Assembly (NCBI GenBank): GCA_918026815.1
Contig: CAKJVC010000013.1
Span: forward strand, 372,001 to 436,000
Direction of reading: 5' to 3'
Length of the DNA: 64,000 bases
Source of the DNA: Chalara sp. BL73
Taxonomy: Eukaryota > Ascomycota > Leotiomycetes > Helotiales
The translations under genes were made by a program, and so were the position numbers. The first letter of the stretch is position 1. Every line of letters begins with the position of its first letter. Below, piece after piece: positions 23,248 through 34,386 of this stretch. Under the pieces are notes generated by a model. That model was given only the letters and a program-made list of their open reading frames with translations, was not told the origin of the DNA and did not search any database.

Positions 23248-24273
23248 ATGGCTTCTCCAACGACCAACGTGCTAGTGACTGGTGCGAACGGGTACATTGG
23301 AAACGCAGTTGCCCATGCCTTCGTCCGCGCAGGCTACAGAACCTACGGCCTCGTCCGCCAACCCGACATCTGCTCCAACCTCGCCTCCTCAGAAATCATC
23401 CCTCTCCTCGGTTCTCCCAGCGATACCTCCTTCCTCCCCTCCCTCTCGGCTGAAGGAATTGTCTTCGCCATCCTCGTCTCCACAACCGAGGATGCCTCCG
23501 ACTATATCCCACACTACAACGCCATCATCTCTCTCTTCCGCACGCTCGCCGCCTCTTCCAACGCTGCTGGCATCCGACCATTAGTGTTCTTCACATCGGG
23601 CTGTAAAGACTACGGCATGGGAGCCCTCGCCAACTCCCCAAATCTGGCGCCACACACAGAACTCTCGCCTCTGAATCCACAGCCCAGCATCGTTGACCGC
23701 GCAAACCACGCAATCAAGACGTTCGAGAATAAGGATCTGTTTGACACGGTGGTGTTGAGACCGACGCACGTGTACGGCTATATGTCCTCTTATTATGCTT
23801 TCTTCTTCCAGTTCGCGGAGGGGGCGGAGCGGAAGGGCGAGTGGGTGGTTGAGGAGGATGGTATGACTATTTTGCATGCTATACATGTGGACGATTGCGC
23901 GGACGCTTACGTTGCTCTTTCCGAATGCGAGAGAGAAGTTGTGGCGGGACAGTGTTACAATATCTCTAGTAGGAGGCACGAGACGCTAGAGGAAATTTTG
24001 AGAGCGCTGGTGGAGGAATATGGGATTGAGGGTGGTGTGAAGTACGTTAAGAGAGAAGGGGGGCCAGGACCACGTGCGAAGCTGCTCGGGTTTAGTCAGT
24101 GGGTTGGGAGTGAGAAGTTGAGAAGGGATACGGGGTGGAAGGATAAGAGGATTCTGTTTTCGGAAGGGATTAAGCAGTATCGGGTTGCGTATGAGGCAGC
24201 GGTTGAGAGGGGCGATGAAGGGTTAGCGACGATGATGAAGAGGGTCGCGGGCAGGATTACCAGTCAAAAGTAG
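23248..24273 (+). CDS. NAD(P)-dependent epimerase/dehydratase-type reductase
   Basis: Single exon. I chose the ATG at 23248 (MASPTTNVLVTGANGYIGNA) because the Rossmann strand follows at once; an in-frame ATG at 23146 would add 34 residues of Ser/Phe-rich leader. Length 341 residues from the chosen start. Motifs: VTGANGYIG (G-x-x-G-x-x-G dinucleotide site), FFTSGCKDYG at the place of the catalytic Ser, and VVLRPTHVYG, typical of extended short-chain dehydrogenases. A clear YxxxK is not seen: the region after the Ser reads SIVDRANHAIKTFENK, so catalysis may be atypical. Family members act on nucleotide sugars or reduce aldehydes and ketones; substrate unknown. The coding sequence is G+C-richer than its surroundings. 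Confidence 0.85.
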   Translation: MASPTTNVLVTGANGYIGNAVAHAFVRAGYRTYGLVRQPDICSNLASSEIIPLLGSPSDTSFLPSLSAEGIVFAILVSTTEDASDYIPHYNAIISLFRTLAASSNAAGIRPLVFFTSGCKDYGMGALANSPNLAPHTELSPLNPQPSIVDRANHAIKTFENKDLFDTVVLRPTHVYGYMSSYYAFFFQFAEGAERKGEWVVEEDGMTILHAIHVDDCADAYVALSECEREVVAGQCYNISSRRHETLEEILRALVEEYGIEGGVKYVKREGGPGPRAKLLGFSQWVGSEKLRRDTGWKDKRILFSEGIKQYRVAYEAAVERGDEGLATMMKRVAGRITSQK

Positions 24274-24678
24274 CGTTGTAATTTGCTTATAAGATCAATT
24301 CAAATCGAACGAAATTCTTACTGATAATGCTGGTACAAACCGCCTAAGGCTATGTCTTATGTACTCGAGAGGCAAGGGCTGCAGGTACTTATAAATGGGA
24401 CACGTTCTAAAAGTTTGCTATTGAAGACGGTCGAGTTGTGAGAATAGTTGGCGCTGTACAAGGCATTCTAATTGATGCTAGTTTCCCGGCATTTTTAAAT
24501 TCGTGTCTCGATGCCTTCTCTTAGTGCTCTCCCTTCCTTTACCTTCATCAGACGAGACAAGCTCCCTGCATTGGTATCCTTCGGAGTCTATCCCTTGAAA
24601 AAAAAAATCGCTCCCAATTTTCTCCACTGTTGAGAGAATCTTTCTCCAAGATGCTTGCTCGGCTTTGAACTAAGGTAA
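24274..24678. other. Intergenic region, no supported gene
   Basis: About 0.4 kb between the reductase gene and the broken membrane-protein gene that runs towards it; nothing distinctive seen. Confidence 0.45.
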
Positions 24679-25753
24679 CTATAACGTGGTTGTCGTAACG
24701 TAACGAGATGGATTGAGCAGGCGTTGCGTTGAAAATCCGTTTTTTGTACTGCAGCGACCCGCGAATCCCATCGAAAGAGATACACGATGCTGGCTAGTGG
24801 ATCCTGATTCCATTCCATTAAGCCTGATGAAGGATACGTTGAGGTGGCAACGTATACCATGCCATATTATTACCTTATTGTTCGCCGGTCCTTGAAAGAA
24901 CGAATTACGTATCTCATCTGAAACGATACCAAGTTCAAAGCGCGAATTGGATATGACGTTTTCCAACGTACTCAAGTCCTTCTGGATTTCATTTTTTGAT
25001 CTCACCCAGCGAAGAGAGTGGATCTTGAGATAAGGAAGCGTGATATTGGCTAAAGTACTGACAGAGAGGCTTTGAAGTCTCGGGACCTTCCTTCTGAAGA
25101 CAATCGGCTGTGTAGCATTGAAATTTGCTGGCGAAGAGAATGAAGTATGGCCCATAGCTTGAATGACTTCATATAATCTGCCACCCCGAAAGTGGACCTG
25201 GTGCTGGAATTTCGGCATGCTGTGCGCTGCCGTGGGCCAGCCTAGGAGTCCAGCTTAGGGCGCCAGTGAGTAGGGGGGGAGTATCGAGCGGGCATGGAAA
25301 GGGTAAATACTAGCCACATAGCAGCTGAAGAAATACTCGGTAGACACGCATGGTTACCTTTCTTGACGATCGGCGGCAGACGATATCTGACAAGGTTCCT
25401 AAAACTTCCAGGTGCTGTACCACGTTGCTCTAGGGAAATAAAAGCCAGACGCCATCCTGGAAGGTTGTACATATCCCAGCCAGAGATCTGACAATCACCA
25501 TTGCTATTGACAGCAACGTCGTAATATTAGACTGACTAAGGGCTATCGTGGAGGCTGGTAATTCAAACGCGGATCTGTTTACTAAGAAGAACTGGTTGTT
25601 GACCTTTATCAATAAGACTGTTCCTATTATGCCTGTGGCAACGAAGTGGGCGGGGAAAGACCACCAGGCTAGAAATGCTTTCCATAGACTGCCATCGTCT
25701 GTTCGTAAATGGCATTGATGCGAATGATGATTCAGACTCGTCAGGCTGCTCAT
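24679..25753 (-). pseudogene. Broken gene for an uncharacterised fungal membrane protein
   Basis: Pieces of one protein family appear in successive frames on the minus strand. From 25753: AWWSFPAHFVATGIIGTVLL and SQSNITTLLSIAMVIVRSLAG; then, one frame over, GWRLAFISLEQRGTAPGSF and SAAMWLVFTLSMPARYSPP; then, after a stop near 25254, a third frame with FSSPANFNATQPIVFRRKV and STLANITLPYLKIHSLRWV. The order and spacing match a common Pezizomycotina membrane protein (membrane helices first, long N-glycosylated ectodomain after). No GT-AG intron joins the first two pieces: the only candidate would be 14 nt. I therefore read a frameshift plus a stop, and the C-terminal part is also eroded. Family function is unknown. 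Confidence 0.6.
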
Positions 25754-27061
25754 CGTATAAACTGATATGGTTTTGAATGGCGCAAATGGAATGAATGTCC
25801 CACAGTCTTCAAGTCCCAAACTAGCCTAAGAGTGCAATCGGGATCTTCTTAAAGGTGGCCATAAGCATTATATACAATTGAAAAGAGCGCAGCTGCCATG
25901 CATCATTAGCTGTTGCAAAAAGAGAACTCTATTTGCTGAAGTACTATTGCGCCTTATATATTGTGACATCAGCCTTACCCAATATGGCGAGAGGTGGTCC
26001 AGATACATTTGGAAGGCTTTGCCGCTTAGAATCTCGAATAACCAAGCCATGAGGCGCACTTTTTTATGCACCTTTCGGTATGTCACGGCCCAGCACCACA
26101 ACATGAATTCATTGGGTGAATGACACTCAAAAAGGACGACTTCAATGGGGCCAACTGTGGAGGCCTAGGGGTACGCCGCCCTGAGCTCAATTCCAGCCAT
26201 CCTGGCGCTCAGCCTCGCAAGGTTTGATCGCCAGCATCTTCACCCCCGTGGACATGATGAGGCGAATGAAAGACGAAGGGACCCGGCAGCTGTGAGGCTG
26301 CAATGGTCAGCTAGGTATTGACAGAGAGGGAGCATTGCCAAAGATAGGCAGCTAACCAGCAAATCGCACTGCTCAAAAGCGGCCACAGCGGCATCGTCAA
26401 CAAGGGATTCCACGGGGAATAAGCGCCTAACAACGCGAATTATGTCAACGGTAGCGACAAGATGTAACGGGGTTGAGCGCCTAGCCTCGGCAAAAGCAAC
26501 TCCAGTACAGAGTACTGAAATCTCAGCCAGCACAGAAGGTAGCGTCGGAGCAATACAGCAACCTCAACCAGCATAAACACCCGTAACTCTTTCAGAGCAG
26601 CATGTTTCATTTTCAAACAGTTTAGTTACAGATGCATTAGAGGCGGAAAGAAGAACTACCGGCGAGCACAAGGTTAGTGTTAAGAACATATGTACCGCCG
26701 TCACGACCGTAAAACCTATCAATTGTCCGCGGGGCTTTTACCAAGCGCCTCGATCCGTAGCGATTCTAGCCCAAACCTTAACGCTGTTAGCCCCTTCCGA
26801 GACAGTCACACAGCTTTTCGTACCAGTATAACTGTTAACTTCATTTGCCTGTATGGCAAAACTATCAGTCATTGGCCGCGGTCTAATATAGCGTTAGTGG
26901 CGATTGCAGTGCCTTATGGTCGCTTCAAGCGCTAAATGCGACCTGAAGAGAGCGCGTCGGAGAAGACATGGTCGTGTTCAAAAAAGCTTGGAGCATGTTA
27001 TCACAGAACTTCGCGACTGAAGGCTGAGGTGCCCCCAGACTTCCCCTACGCTTACAGCGCG

Positions 27062-27115
27062 GGGAGGAATGATACACGCCTCCACACCCCAACTTTTGTT
27101 GTACGCGCCGCGCCA
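27062..27115. repeat. Short dispersed repeat copy with CAAC-TTTT-GTTG hairpin
   Basis: Shares ACCCCAACTTTTGTTGTACG and the following CGC with 50227-50275, with weaker similarity on the left side. CAACTTTTGTTG is a perfect 4-bp hairpin. It is probably part of a small, eroded mobile element. Confidence 0.55.
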
Positions 27116-27260
27116 CTTGTTTCCGAGTAATGAAGCTGACACGCCAGAAAGAGTACCCTGCGCACGCGCCGCTGTTCTGACTATTTGTGACTTGATGCAA
27201 ATTTGCTCGGGGGTTCAATTCTATCATTGTCTTGGTTGTAATATGTGAATGATTATGGTA

Positions 27261-27388
27261 TTTACCCCGCACCTTACTCGTATACGGTCCGAATTGAACT
27301 CGGTTGAGTGACGATTTACCTCGCATTTTACTCGTATAAGCCGTATTGCGCTCGGTTCAGCGTCCTGCTCGTATACAGTCCGAATTTA
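27261..27388. repeat. Imperfect tandem repeat, ~52-bp unit, about 2.5 copies
   Basis: Units begin TTTACCCCGCACCTTACTCG at 27261 and TTTACCTCGCATTTTACTCG at 27315; a third partial unit contains CTGCTCGTATACAGTCCGAA. Each unit has CTCGTATA, a (C/G)CGTATT or GTCCGAATT block and CTCGGTT. Confidence 0.65.
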
Positions 27389-27825
27389 GCGAAACAAAAG
27401 GAACATCCTGTTCTCAAGGGTATCATCAGCGTAATTTACTAGTCAGATTACTAAACATTTATTATGTCTGATATGTACCGTTCCCTGATTTCTCCGGCAC
27501 ATCTTCTCTTCTTAATCTCTTTCATTGATCATGAGTCCGCTTGAGATATTACTGAACAAAGGGATTAAGAAGCACGCATCCTTTCGTACCATCCAAGCTT
27601 GACTTAGCGCCTCCGTCAAGATCAACTAGGTTGCACTATTTTGGACATGTAGTCGTACTCGGCTTTGCTCCCATGGCCATATTCAATTATGTTCAATCAT
27701 TTAAATGGGTATACCATGGCAACGAACGGCATGGGAGAGCGCGTTGCGACATCACTGCTCCTTGCTGAGAGTATAAGACTGGCCAAAATCCTGAGAAGTG
27801 TTCTGAACGGACCCCTTCTCTCAAC

Positions 27826-29940
27826 ATGCGCCTCCCTAGCATTGTTTTGGTTGCCTCTCTACACGCAGTTGTCATAAATGCAGCTGCGCTTCCCTTTGAA
27901 CATGTGCTCAGCAGTCATCACGATGCTTCAGCCAGAAGATCTGGCTTCCAGGTACCAGATCCCCCTGAGCCAGAGCCCATTATTGTCACCGAACTCCCGC
28001 TGCCTCCAGTAGCGCCAAGTAATGATGCCGGCTCTTGTTCTGCTGAAATTAACCCAAGAGGTACCGGATGTATTGCTAAAATACGAGCATCCTTCCAAAC
28101 CGGGAACTTCTTGCCTGACAATCTCCATGTTGTCGTGGTTATGAACTTCACTGGAGCACCCGCAGCTCCGCATCCGGCCAGTGTTTACAGTGGTGTACAG
28201 CTGTCTATTATCAAGATTGATGGCGCCACCTTCGCTAATGGGGATGCCTGGAAGTGCATCACGTGCGGCGTGCCTGCGATTAACCAGGTAGGCAGGAACT
28301 CGGCAATGGATTATCCTCAAGCTTTTCAGGATGGCTCTCGGGTCCTGGCCGGCCTGAACATTGTTGATTGCGGCAGTTTTCAATTGTCAAGCCCACAATG
28401 TACCCCGGAGACTACATATATCTATCCACTTCGATGGAATAATCAGGTCGATGGCTCTGGTGCAGGAGGATCCATAAGGGAGTTGCGGCTACATCCCGAT
28501 GATGTTCATTTAGGCTTCAACTCTATAACCGTTTTGTAAGTCTGATCGAATTTTTTTGGTGTAGTCTTTGTTGCTAATCCGATTTTGGGATGTAGCAATG
28601 GGAAAATGGGGCAGTTTGGATACTTCTCTCGGCTTCAGTTCAATCCAGAGCCAACTACAGGGACGCCGCTTTCTCCACGTTATGACTTGGTAAATGTTAC
28701 AAGGCTCTTCAATCCTGAAAGTTTGCAGCCGATCAGTGTAGAGGGGAATGGGACTCAGCTCCGTATCAACCCCCAGGCCATATCTATCGGAGAGTTACGT
28801 GGTTTTAGCGGTCGCGGGACAGAAGTCACATATGTAGGGACTCCCGTTGAGTCTTCCAACATTGATGTTTTTGCGGCGGATCTTACGACTGGGGCTGTTC
28901 GTCGTCTTACGTCGAATCCTGAGTATGTCGACCCAGTTGACATATCTCCTGACGACCAATGGACTGTAGTCGACGATACTCGTGGTACTAATCGTCAGAT
29001 GTTTATTGCTGGCATGCGGAATATCCCACCTATAACGGATATGGTTTCGACTAGTGTTACATCATCAACACGTAATAACGGCGATCGTCGCTTTTTCGAA
29101 GTTTTCCTTATTGATAGATATGGGGACCGTGGCTTATACCAAGGCCAGAAAGTCAATGGTGAAGGTGACGGCGGTCCAGGTAGTGTCAATGACCCATATT
29201 GGAATGCTATGGCTGATCCAAAATGGTCCCATGACGGAACTCGTATAGCATTTGTAAGTCTATCATCAGAATCTCTTGGGAAGACAACTGAATACTTCTG
29301 CACTCACCTGATGATCTTCCATGCAAACGTATTGACGCTGACTTCGTACCCAAAGTTCCAAGCGCTTACTGTTGCGCCTGCCTGTGGTGGCGAAAATCCT
29401 TTGCCGTGTCCTATTTCTACGGCTCAGGGCGGGCGGGAATACCGTGCAATGATTGCGCATTTGGCCTCTCGCGCTCCCACTACACAATTTCCTGTTGCCC
29501 CTGTCTCGGATACTGTTACCTGGGGTGTGCCATACGTAGCTGGTAGCACAGCACCAGCTCGTCCATTTCCCCCCGAAGGCTTATACACGTTGGCAGGAGG
29601 TATTACCGGATCTGCAAACATAAACATCACGTGGGATGCATCGAAAAGGTCTCCCCAAACCGTTGCGGTTGAGTACAATAATTTTTCTTACGACGGCATC
29701 ACTATTCTTTCCGGTACAGAAGAAGTTTCTGTTTCAAATCCCAGCCCAACTCTAAATCATATAGATTGGTTTTCAGACTTAACGTCCATCGGTGAGAGAG
29801 GTATTATATCTACGAAAAAAACAAGTGAAGATGGATTTCATTTGGATATTGATGTGCTGGTCAATGAATTTTCTGCTACTGGCACCATGACCACCACAGT
29901 AGATGGGATTGCTTATGAACAACCACTGAACGGCACCTAA
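27826..29940 (+). CDS. Secreted saponin hydrolase-type protein
   Basis: Three exons, 27826-28535, 28596-29253 and 29356-29940, give about 650 residues. The second intron (102 nt, GTAAGT...AAAG) is a multiple of three with no stop, so it could be mistaken for coding; removing it gives RIAF-FQALTVAPACGGENP, which fits the family. The signal peptide is MRLPSIVLVASLHAVVINAA. Family hallmarks are EPEPIIVTELPLPPVAPS, INPRGTGCI, DAWKCITCGVP, DYPQAFQDGSRVLAG, LRLHPDDVHLGFN and DPVDISPDDQWTVVDDTRGT. The layout is a secreted beta-propeller-like protein. Characterised fungal members remove the sugar chain from soyasaponin, so a role in breaking down plant glycosides is likely. The substrate here is not proven. 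The flanking sequence contains no related genes. Confidence 0.85.
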
Positions 29941-31181
29941 CGCAGCAAGGGTGGCCTGGGTAGTGTACATACTTCACTCATTTCTTGTGCTCTATGCAAT
30001 ATTAGTACCAGAATATTGTCGCCGAAGCGTCGTAATTTTAATTTGAATAAAGGATTGAATTAGCAAACGTCAAAGATGTGATGTTGTTTCATACTTTCAC
30101 CTATAGCCTTTGCCCTACACTAAGTCAACAATGATGGCCTCTTTCTGTGTGCGTTAATCACTTTATGCCGCCTGGTACCTCTTAACTGACTTTTAAGTAT
30201 ATACAACGGCCGTTAACCCGCCAAGAAGCTTGGTTGTCAATTCAATTGGTATTATAAAAGCTTGAACTCGCTCCAATTTCTCGGCCATCAACATTGGTTT
30301 CGATACTTGTCCTTCGGCTCTTTTCGAGACTTTTTCTCGAAGCAGGATTAGTAGCAAGTCTTGGAAATTAAATAAATCTGCCTTCTCTACCGCGTGATAT
30401 TGTATATAGCGTAATCTTAGTGCTGCTATCTTGCCTCAACACGATACCTGCAGGAAATGGTGAGGTTTTGGTATTTGTTGTCAAGGTGATTTGTGGGAGA
30501 GCTCTTTAAATCTTGGAGTTGCTACTGTCGAAAAAGTGATAGTTGAGCTTCCAGTCATTTAAGGATGCTCAGGCTAATGGAAGTCGCATAGAACCAGGCT
30601 TAGGGGTGGTTTTCGAAGAAGAATAATAAGGTCGCCACTGGTAGCTTGAGAGAAAGGGATCTCTTATGCTGCGAGGTGAATGCTGATGCCGACGGCATGT
30701 TGGTGATGCTTCATAGGCCGCTGATCTCTAGATCCTAGATGTGCTTGTTTCATTTAATGATGGCCAGGCTCTGTTAAAGCAAAGGTTAACAGCGAAATAG
30801 TGTTGAGTCGGAAAAGCAGCGTAAACACAAAATAAAAAAAGAATCCCGATCAAACTCGTACGATGACTCTTTCACGCTATACAGTCTTGTCAATTGATCC
30901 ACACCCCTACGCTAAATCCTGATAGATTAAGTACAAGAGAGTTTGTCCAACTGGCATCCAGACTACTTGCTCCTAAGCCAGAAGAGCGCTGTAATGTATG
31001 CAACTCTAGCTTACGCTGGACGGTGCTTTTTCTTATGGAATACTGCATCTGTTTTTCGGAAAATACCAGCTGGTATAGAATTGGGAGTGCTCCGTGATCG
31101 CCTGGTTCTCTGGGGAGACAGCAATGTCGACTCGACACACCAGATACTGAAGCCTGAGATTTCTGTGCGGCTACTTACGCA
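29941..31181. other. Intergenic region, possible eroded coding sequence at its right end
   Basis: No gene is supported from 29941 to about 30890. From 30940 to 31180 open frames with some protein-like character (GVLRDRLVLWGDS) suggest that the broken gene at 31182 once began here in another frame. Confidence 0.4.
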
Positions 31182-31847
31182 GAAGGTCAAATCGGCCTCA
31201 TTATCTACAGAGCATACGAACATCTGCTCAGCCGCTGACTTGAAGAAATTTGTGAGATCAACTTGGTTGAAAGGGCGTTGCGACGAGCTGTTAAAGAGCT
31301 CAATGATATCGAGTCCTATATAGTGAGGAGGTAGCCGGGAGCTAGCAGGCTAGGAACCGCTGCTGCTCAAGGCTCCATGCCACGAGCACGGATAGGTTTG
31401 TTACAAAGTGAGTATTCTAGGCTACAAGAAATCGGGGCGTCATTCTTGCGGGAGAGTTCGGCTTTACATCTTCTGTGTCCGCCAAATAGAGCGATACTGT
31501 CAACTGAACGTGAAATTACGAGCGGGCAGCTGTCTCAACAAAGAGCATTTCGTGGGAGACAGCCCCCTCTTACCACTGAGCAGCAGTTCCAACAAAGAGC
31601 GTTACTTGAGCGACAAGATTCTCGCACTAGTGGGCAGCAGCTCCAACGAAGAACATCAATCGACAGACGGGCTCCTCGCACCACTACGCAGTAAATGTCC
31701 CAAGAAAGATGGGCGTTTGTTGAAGCAACTTCGGTAACCCCTGAGCAAGAATGGAGAGCACCATTACTGCATGAGCGAGAATAGCATGCTTCATCTCTCA
31801 AGCTGGCCATTGCCCAGGCAAGGGAGAAGTCAGCCTTTTGCTTGTGA
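31182..31847 (+). pseudogene. Broken gene with Gln-rich 18-residue repeats
   Basis: One reading frame runs from 31182 to 31847 with protein-like sequence throughout, interrupted only by stops at 31236 (TGA), 31332 (TAG), 31692 (TAA) and 31782 (TAG), before a final TGA at 31845. Stretches on both sides of each stop remain sensible: EGQIGLIIYRAYEHLL, LRRAVKELNDIESYIVRR, GLLQSEYSRLQEIGASF, then 54-bp repeats encoding QQFQQRALLERQDSRTSG-type units, then SLKLAIAQAREKSA. Each stop is one C-to-T change away from CGA or CAG/CAA. In the repeats the TAA sits where the other units have CAG. I do not recognise the family; the helical, Gln-rich character and the RLVLW stretch upstream are weakly like fungal HeLo or NLR-associated proteins. 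Confidence 0.6.
31527..31745 (+). repeat. Coding minisatellite, 54-bp unit (18 residues), four units
   Basis: Units at 31527-31580, 31581-31634 and 31635-31688 are each exactly 54 bp; a fourth, 31689-31745, is 57 bp. All begin with CAG and most share (C/T)CAAC(A/G)AAGA. A more diverged unit may lie just before 31527. The period is a multiple of three and the frame is kept, so the repeat arose in a coding sequence. Confidence 0.75.
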
Positions 31848-32607
31848 CTAGCTGTGTTCCGGTTTTTAGCACCTCCTGGGCTCGGTTTAGCCTTGGCGCT
31901 GTGGGAGTCGCTGCTACAATCCTCTGTTCTTCGTTTGAATCAGTTTCAATGTCTTGGAATTGGCTCAGTGTTCACTGGATCCTCCCAGGGAGCTAAAACG
32001 GTCATTATCTACCGTGTTCTCACGCGTCATTCTCCTGTCACGTGGTGACTCGCTTAGCCCTTCATGTGTTCAGCGTCTCCATACAACTCCCACCTTCATA
32101 TTCCTCCACTTCTTGACTCTCAATACCACTGTAAGCTAGTAGGATTTCTAGATACTTGATATAGTCACTGAGGGCCTTTTTTTACTAGAATAAGGGCCAG
32201 GCGAGATATACCATACTCACCCCACTGAATCTGCACTGAATTAGTCCATGCCCTTTTAAGGCTAATGTACTGGATAAGCGAGCTGGCCACTCCTACTTAT
32301 TTTAGCACTTCAAAAGTAAATATAACAACTAATCAACTCGGTCAATCAATTAATTTGACCTTGCATTTATGTGAATGGATTGGTGTCATTCCTCATTGCC
32401 GATGTCAGGTCACCTGATATTCTAACTATTTATGACGTATTATTGCTCTGGTATAACCCCGCATGTCCCTTTGCGCGTGATTGCGGCTTGCCGAGGTTCA
32501 ACCTTTTGTGTCAACTTACATTTGGTCCATAGGACTCATCCCTAGTAATGATGTTTTACTGATGTTGAGCCTATTCTTAATATTCTGCTTCTCTTAACTC
32601 TTTACGA
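31848..32607. other. Intergenic region upstream of the bZIP gene
   Basis: No coding region is supported. It is AT-rich and should contain the promoter of the bZIP gene; I see no clear TATA box. Confidence 0.45.
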
Positions 32608-34072
32608 ATGCCTGTAGCTTCTAAAATGCCTTCACGGCTTAATGCCCGCCAATCAGGACCTAGGCGCCAATCGCGTCCTCATGTTAACCTCGAAAAGAAG
32701 AGACAAACAGATCGAGAGTCTCAAAGAGCTGTTCGTGAAAGGACGAAAAACTACATTTCCCATCTGGAGAATCTGGTCGACACGCTACAGAAAAATCAGC
32801 ACGATCAGCGGCTTCAAAACATGACTGTTCAGTGTATACAGCTACACGAGGAAAACGAGAAACTCAGAAACGTGGTCGCCGGCATCAGCAGGATGATTCG
32901 GGGGGTTGAGTTGTTAGATTCAGCAAAATATTCTACTAAATTAAATCCTGCAATGAGCGCAGAGTCCATGTCAAGCCAGAAACATCATCCTGCTTTGGTT
33001 GTGAACAGCAATGACTTGTTACCAGTTCTACCATGCCAGAACGTAGAATGGCAGCCGCACAGCCCGTGTTTCGTGAGACAGCAGACCGTAGCACTAGACA
33101 CCTTCGTCCCTTACGCAGGCCCACCGTGCTCGAAACCACGTTCTCCAATACAAGCGAGTGAGACCTCTATGTTTGATACCGAGGCCGGCCTACTCAACTC
33201 TAGTATATCCCCAGCCGCTAACGATATAGGTACATCGAGCGGGACTTCATCTTACGGGGATGAGAACGTACACATTGTTGCCATGGTAAACAATGTCCTT
33301 AGCAAGGCTCAAAGTTTCACTATGTCATCACTAGACGTAGGACAAGATGCAGACATAGCTATCAGGGCTGTTGCACATGGGTGGCTGGCATCTGAGCAAC
33401 AGCACACATTGGATCCTATGTGGCAAATAATTCGCCAAATAGACGAAGGTGTCTTCTTTTGTTGCAGGCCTGTAGAGAGGCTGGCTATAGTACGAGTGCT
33501 TAGGTTGAAGCTCATCCAAGTTAGTGCCTTTTAATCGCTCCTCATGAGCCCGGCTAATCATCTCTACAAAGCAAGCAACAATCTCAGATAAAGAACAAGT
33601 TCAGGCACTCCTCCCTCAATACATGCATTCCAGGTTTGCACACTTTCACCATTGCAAGGCTTCTCTAATATTAAGTGAGACCTCTTCAAAATTTGACGGC
33701 GCACCCGAGCATCATAGATTATTTTGTTTGGTAAGATTCTTAGTCTATAATATGCATAACTGATACAAGTTAACGTTTATTAGGCCAGAGCTACGGGAGC
33801 ACCTCATCCTCCATACTCAAAAGGAACTGTCAAACCAAGTCGCCGCGGCTTTTGCTTCTAGCCTACGATTCCTCTGGCCGTTTGATCTATGCGATGCCTG
33901 GACGAGAAACAGACAAACAAATCTCTACTCATTCTCAAGACTTTTTGACGAAAGATTTAGTGATGTCAAGAACTGGGCACTGACTTCAGATTTCTTTGAT
34001 TCGTATCCGGAGCTAATTGGTTGCGTCCCGAGCTGCGATCCTCCAATAGAAGAAGCGCCTTCAAAGATATAA
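32608..34072 (+). CDS. bZIP transcription factor with DUF3425 C-terminal domain
   Basis: Four exons, 32608-33519, 33572-33633, 33680-33730 and 33784-34072, join in frame to 437 residues. The basic region is EKKRQTDRESQRAVRERTKN (N-x-x-A-type contact helix in the variant R-E-S-Q-R-A form), followed by a leucine-zipper-like stretch YISHLENLVDTLQKN. The C-terminal DUF3425 domain shows ALDTFVPY, VAHGWLASEQQHTLDPMW and RPVERLAIVRVLRL in exon 1. The last three exons splice to HSRPLQNLTAHPSIIDYFVW, PELREHLI, FLWPFDLCDAW and FDERFSDVKNWALTSDF. The 46-nt third-to-last intron (33634-33679) was placed by this match. A nuclear regulator; targets unknown. It faces the MpaB-type gene, whose 3' end is 314 bp away. 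Confidence 0.9.
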
Positions 34073-34386
34073 TGACAAGGGCTGTAGAAGCAGCAAGAGA
34101 TTTGACGGGATCTGTTTCAATCTTGACTCTTATGTTGAGGAATCGTGGCTATCCCGTAGCTGGCATGTGACGGAGATACAATCATCTCTTCCTCACAAAC
34201 TGGTTTGCCCTCATTGATCGAACTTCCCACTTTCCATGAATGAGAATCTTTCTATCTGTGATTTGTATCTTTGCCTGTGAAGATCGCAGAGTATATCGTA
34301 CTATGACTAAGGATAACTTGTTATGTATCAGAACTTACATACTGTGCAAACTCAACAACAATTATAGAATAGCTTGTCCCTCAGCT

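Larger units (their letters stand above)
25754..27825. other. Intergenic region with repeats, no supported gene
   Basis: About 2 kb without a convincing gene. A 98-codon open frame on the minus strand (26533-26240) has balanced composition but no motif I recognise. The right half carries two repeat features, at 27062-27115 and 27261-27388. Confidence 0.4.

Noticed and set aside
26240..26533. Minus-strand 98-codon frame with balanced composition
   Set aside because: Protein-like by composition only; no motif or neighbour supports it, so it is left as intergenic.
30943..31323. HeLo / prion-forming domain assignment for the region before the Gln-rich repeats
   Set aside because: One short stretch (RLVLWGDS) is reminiscent, but the rest cannot be aligned by eye and is in another frame.
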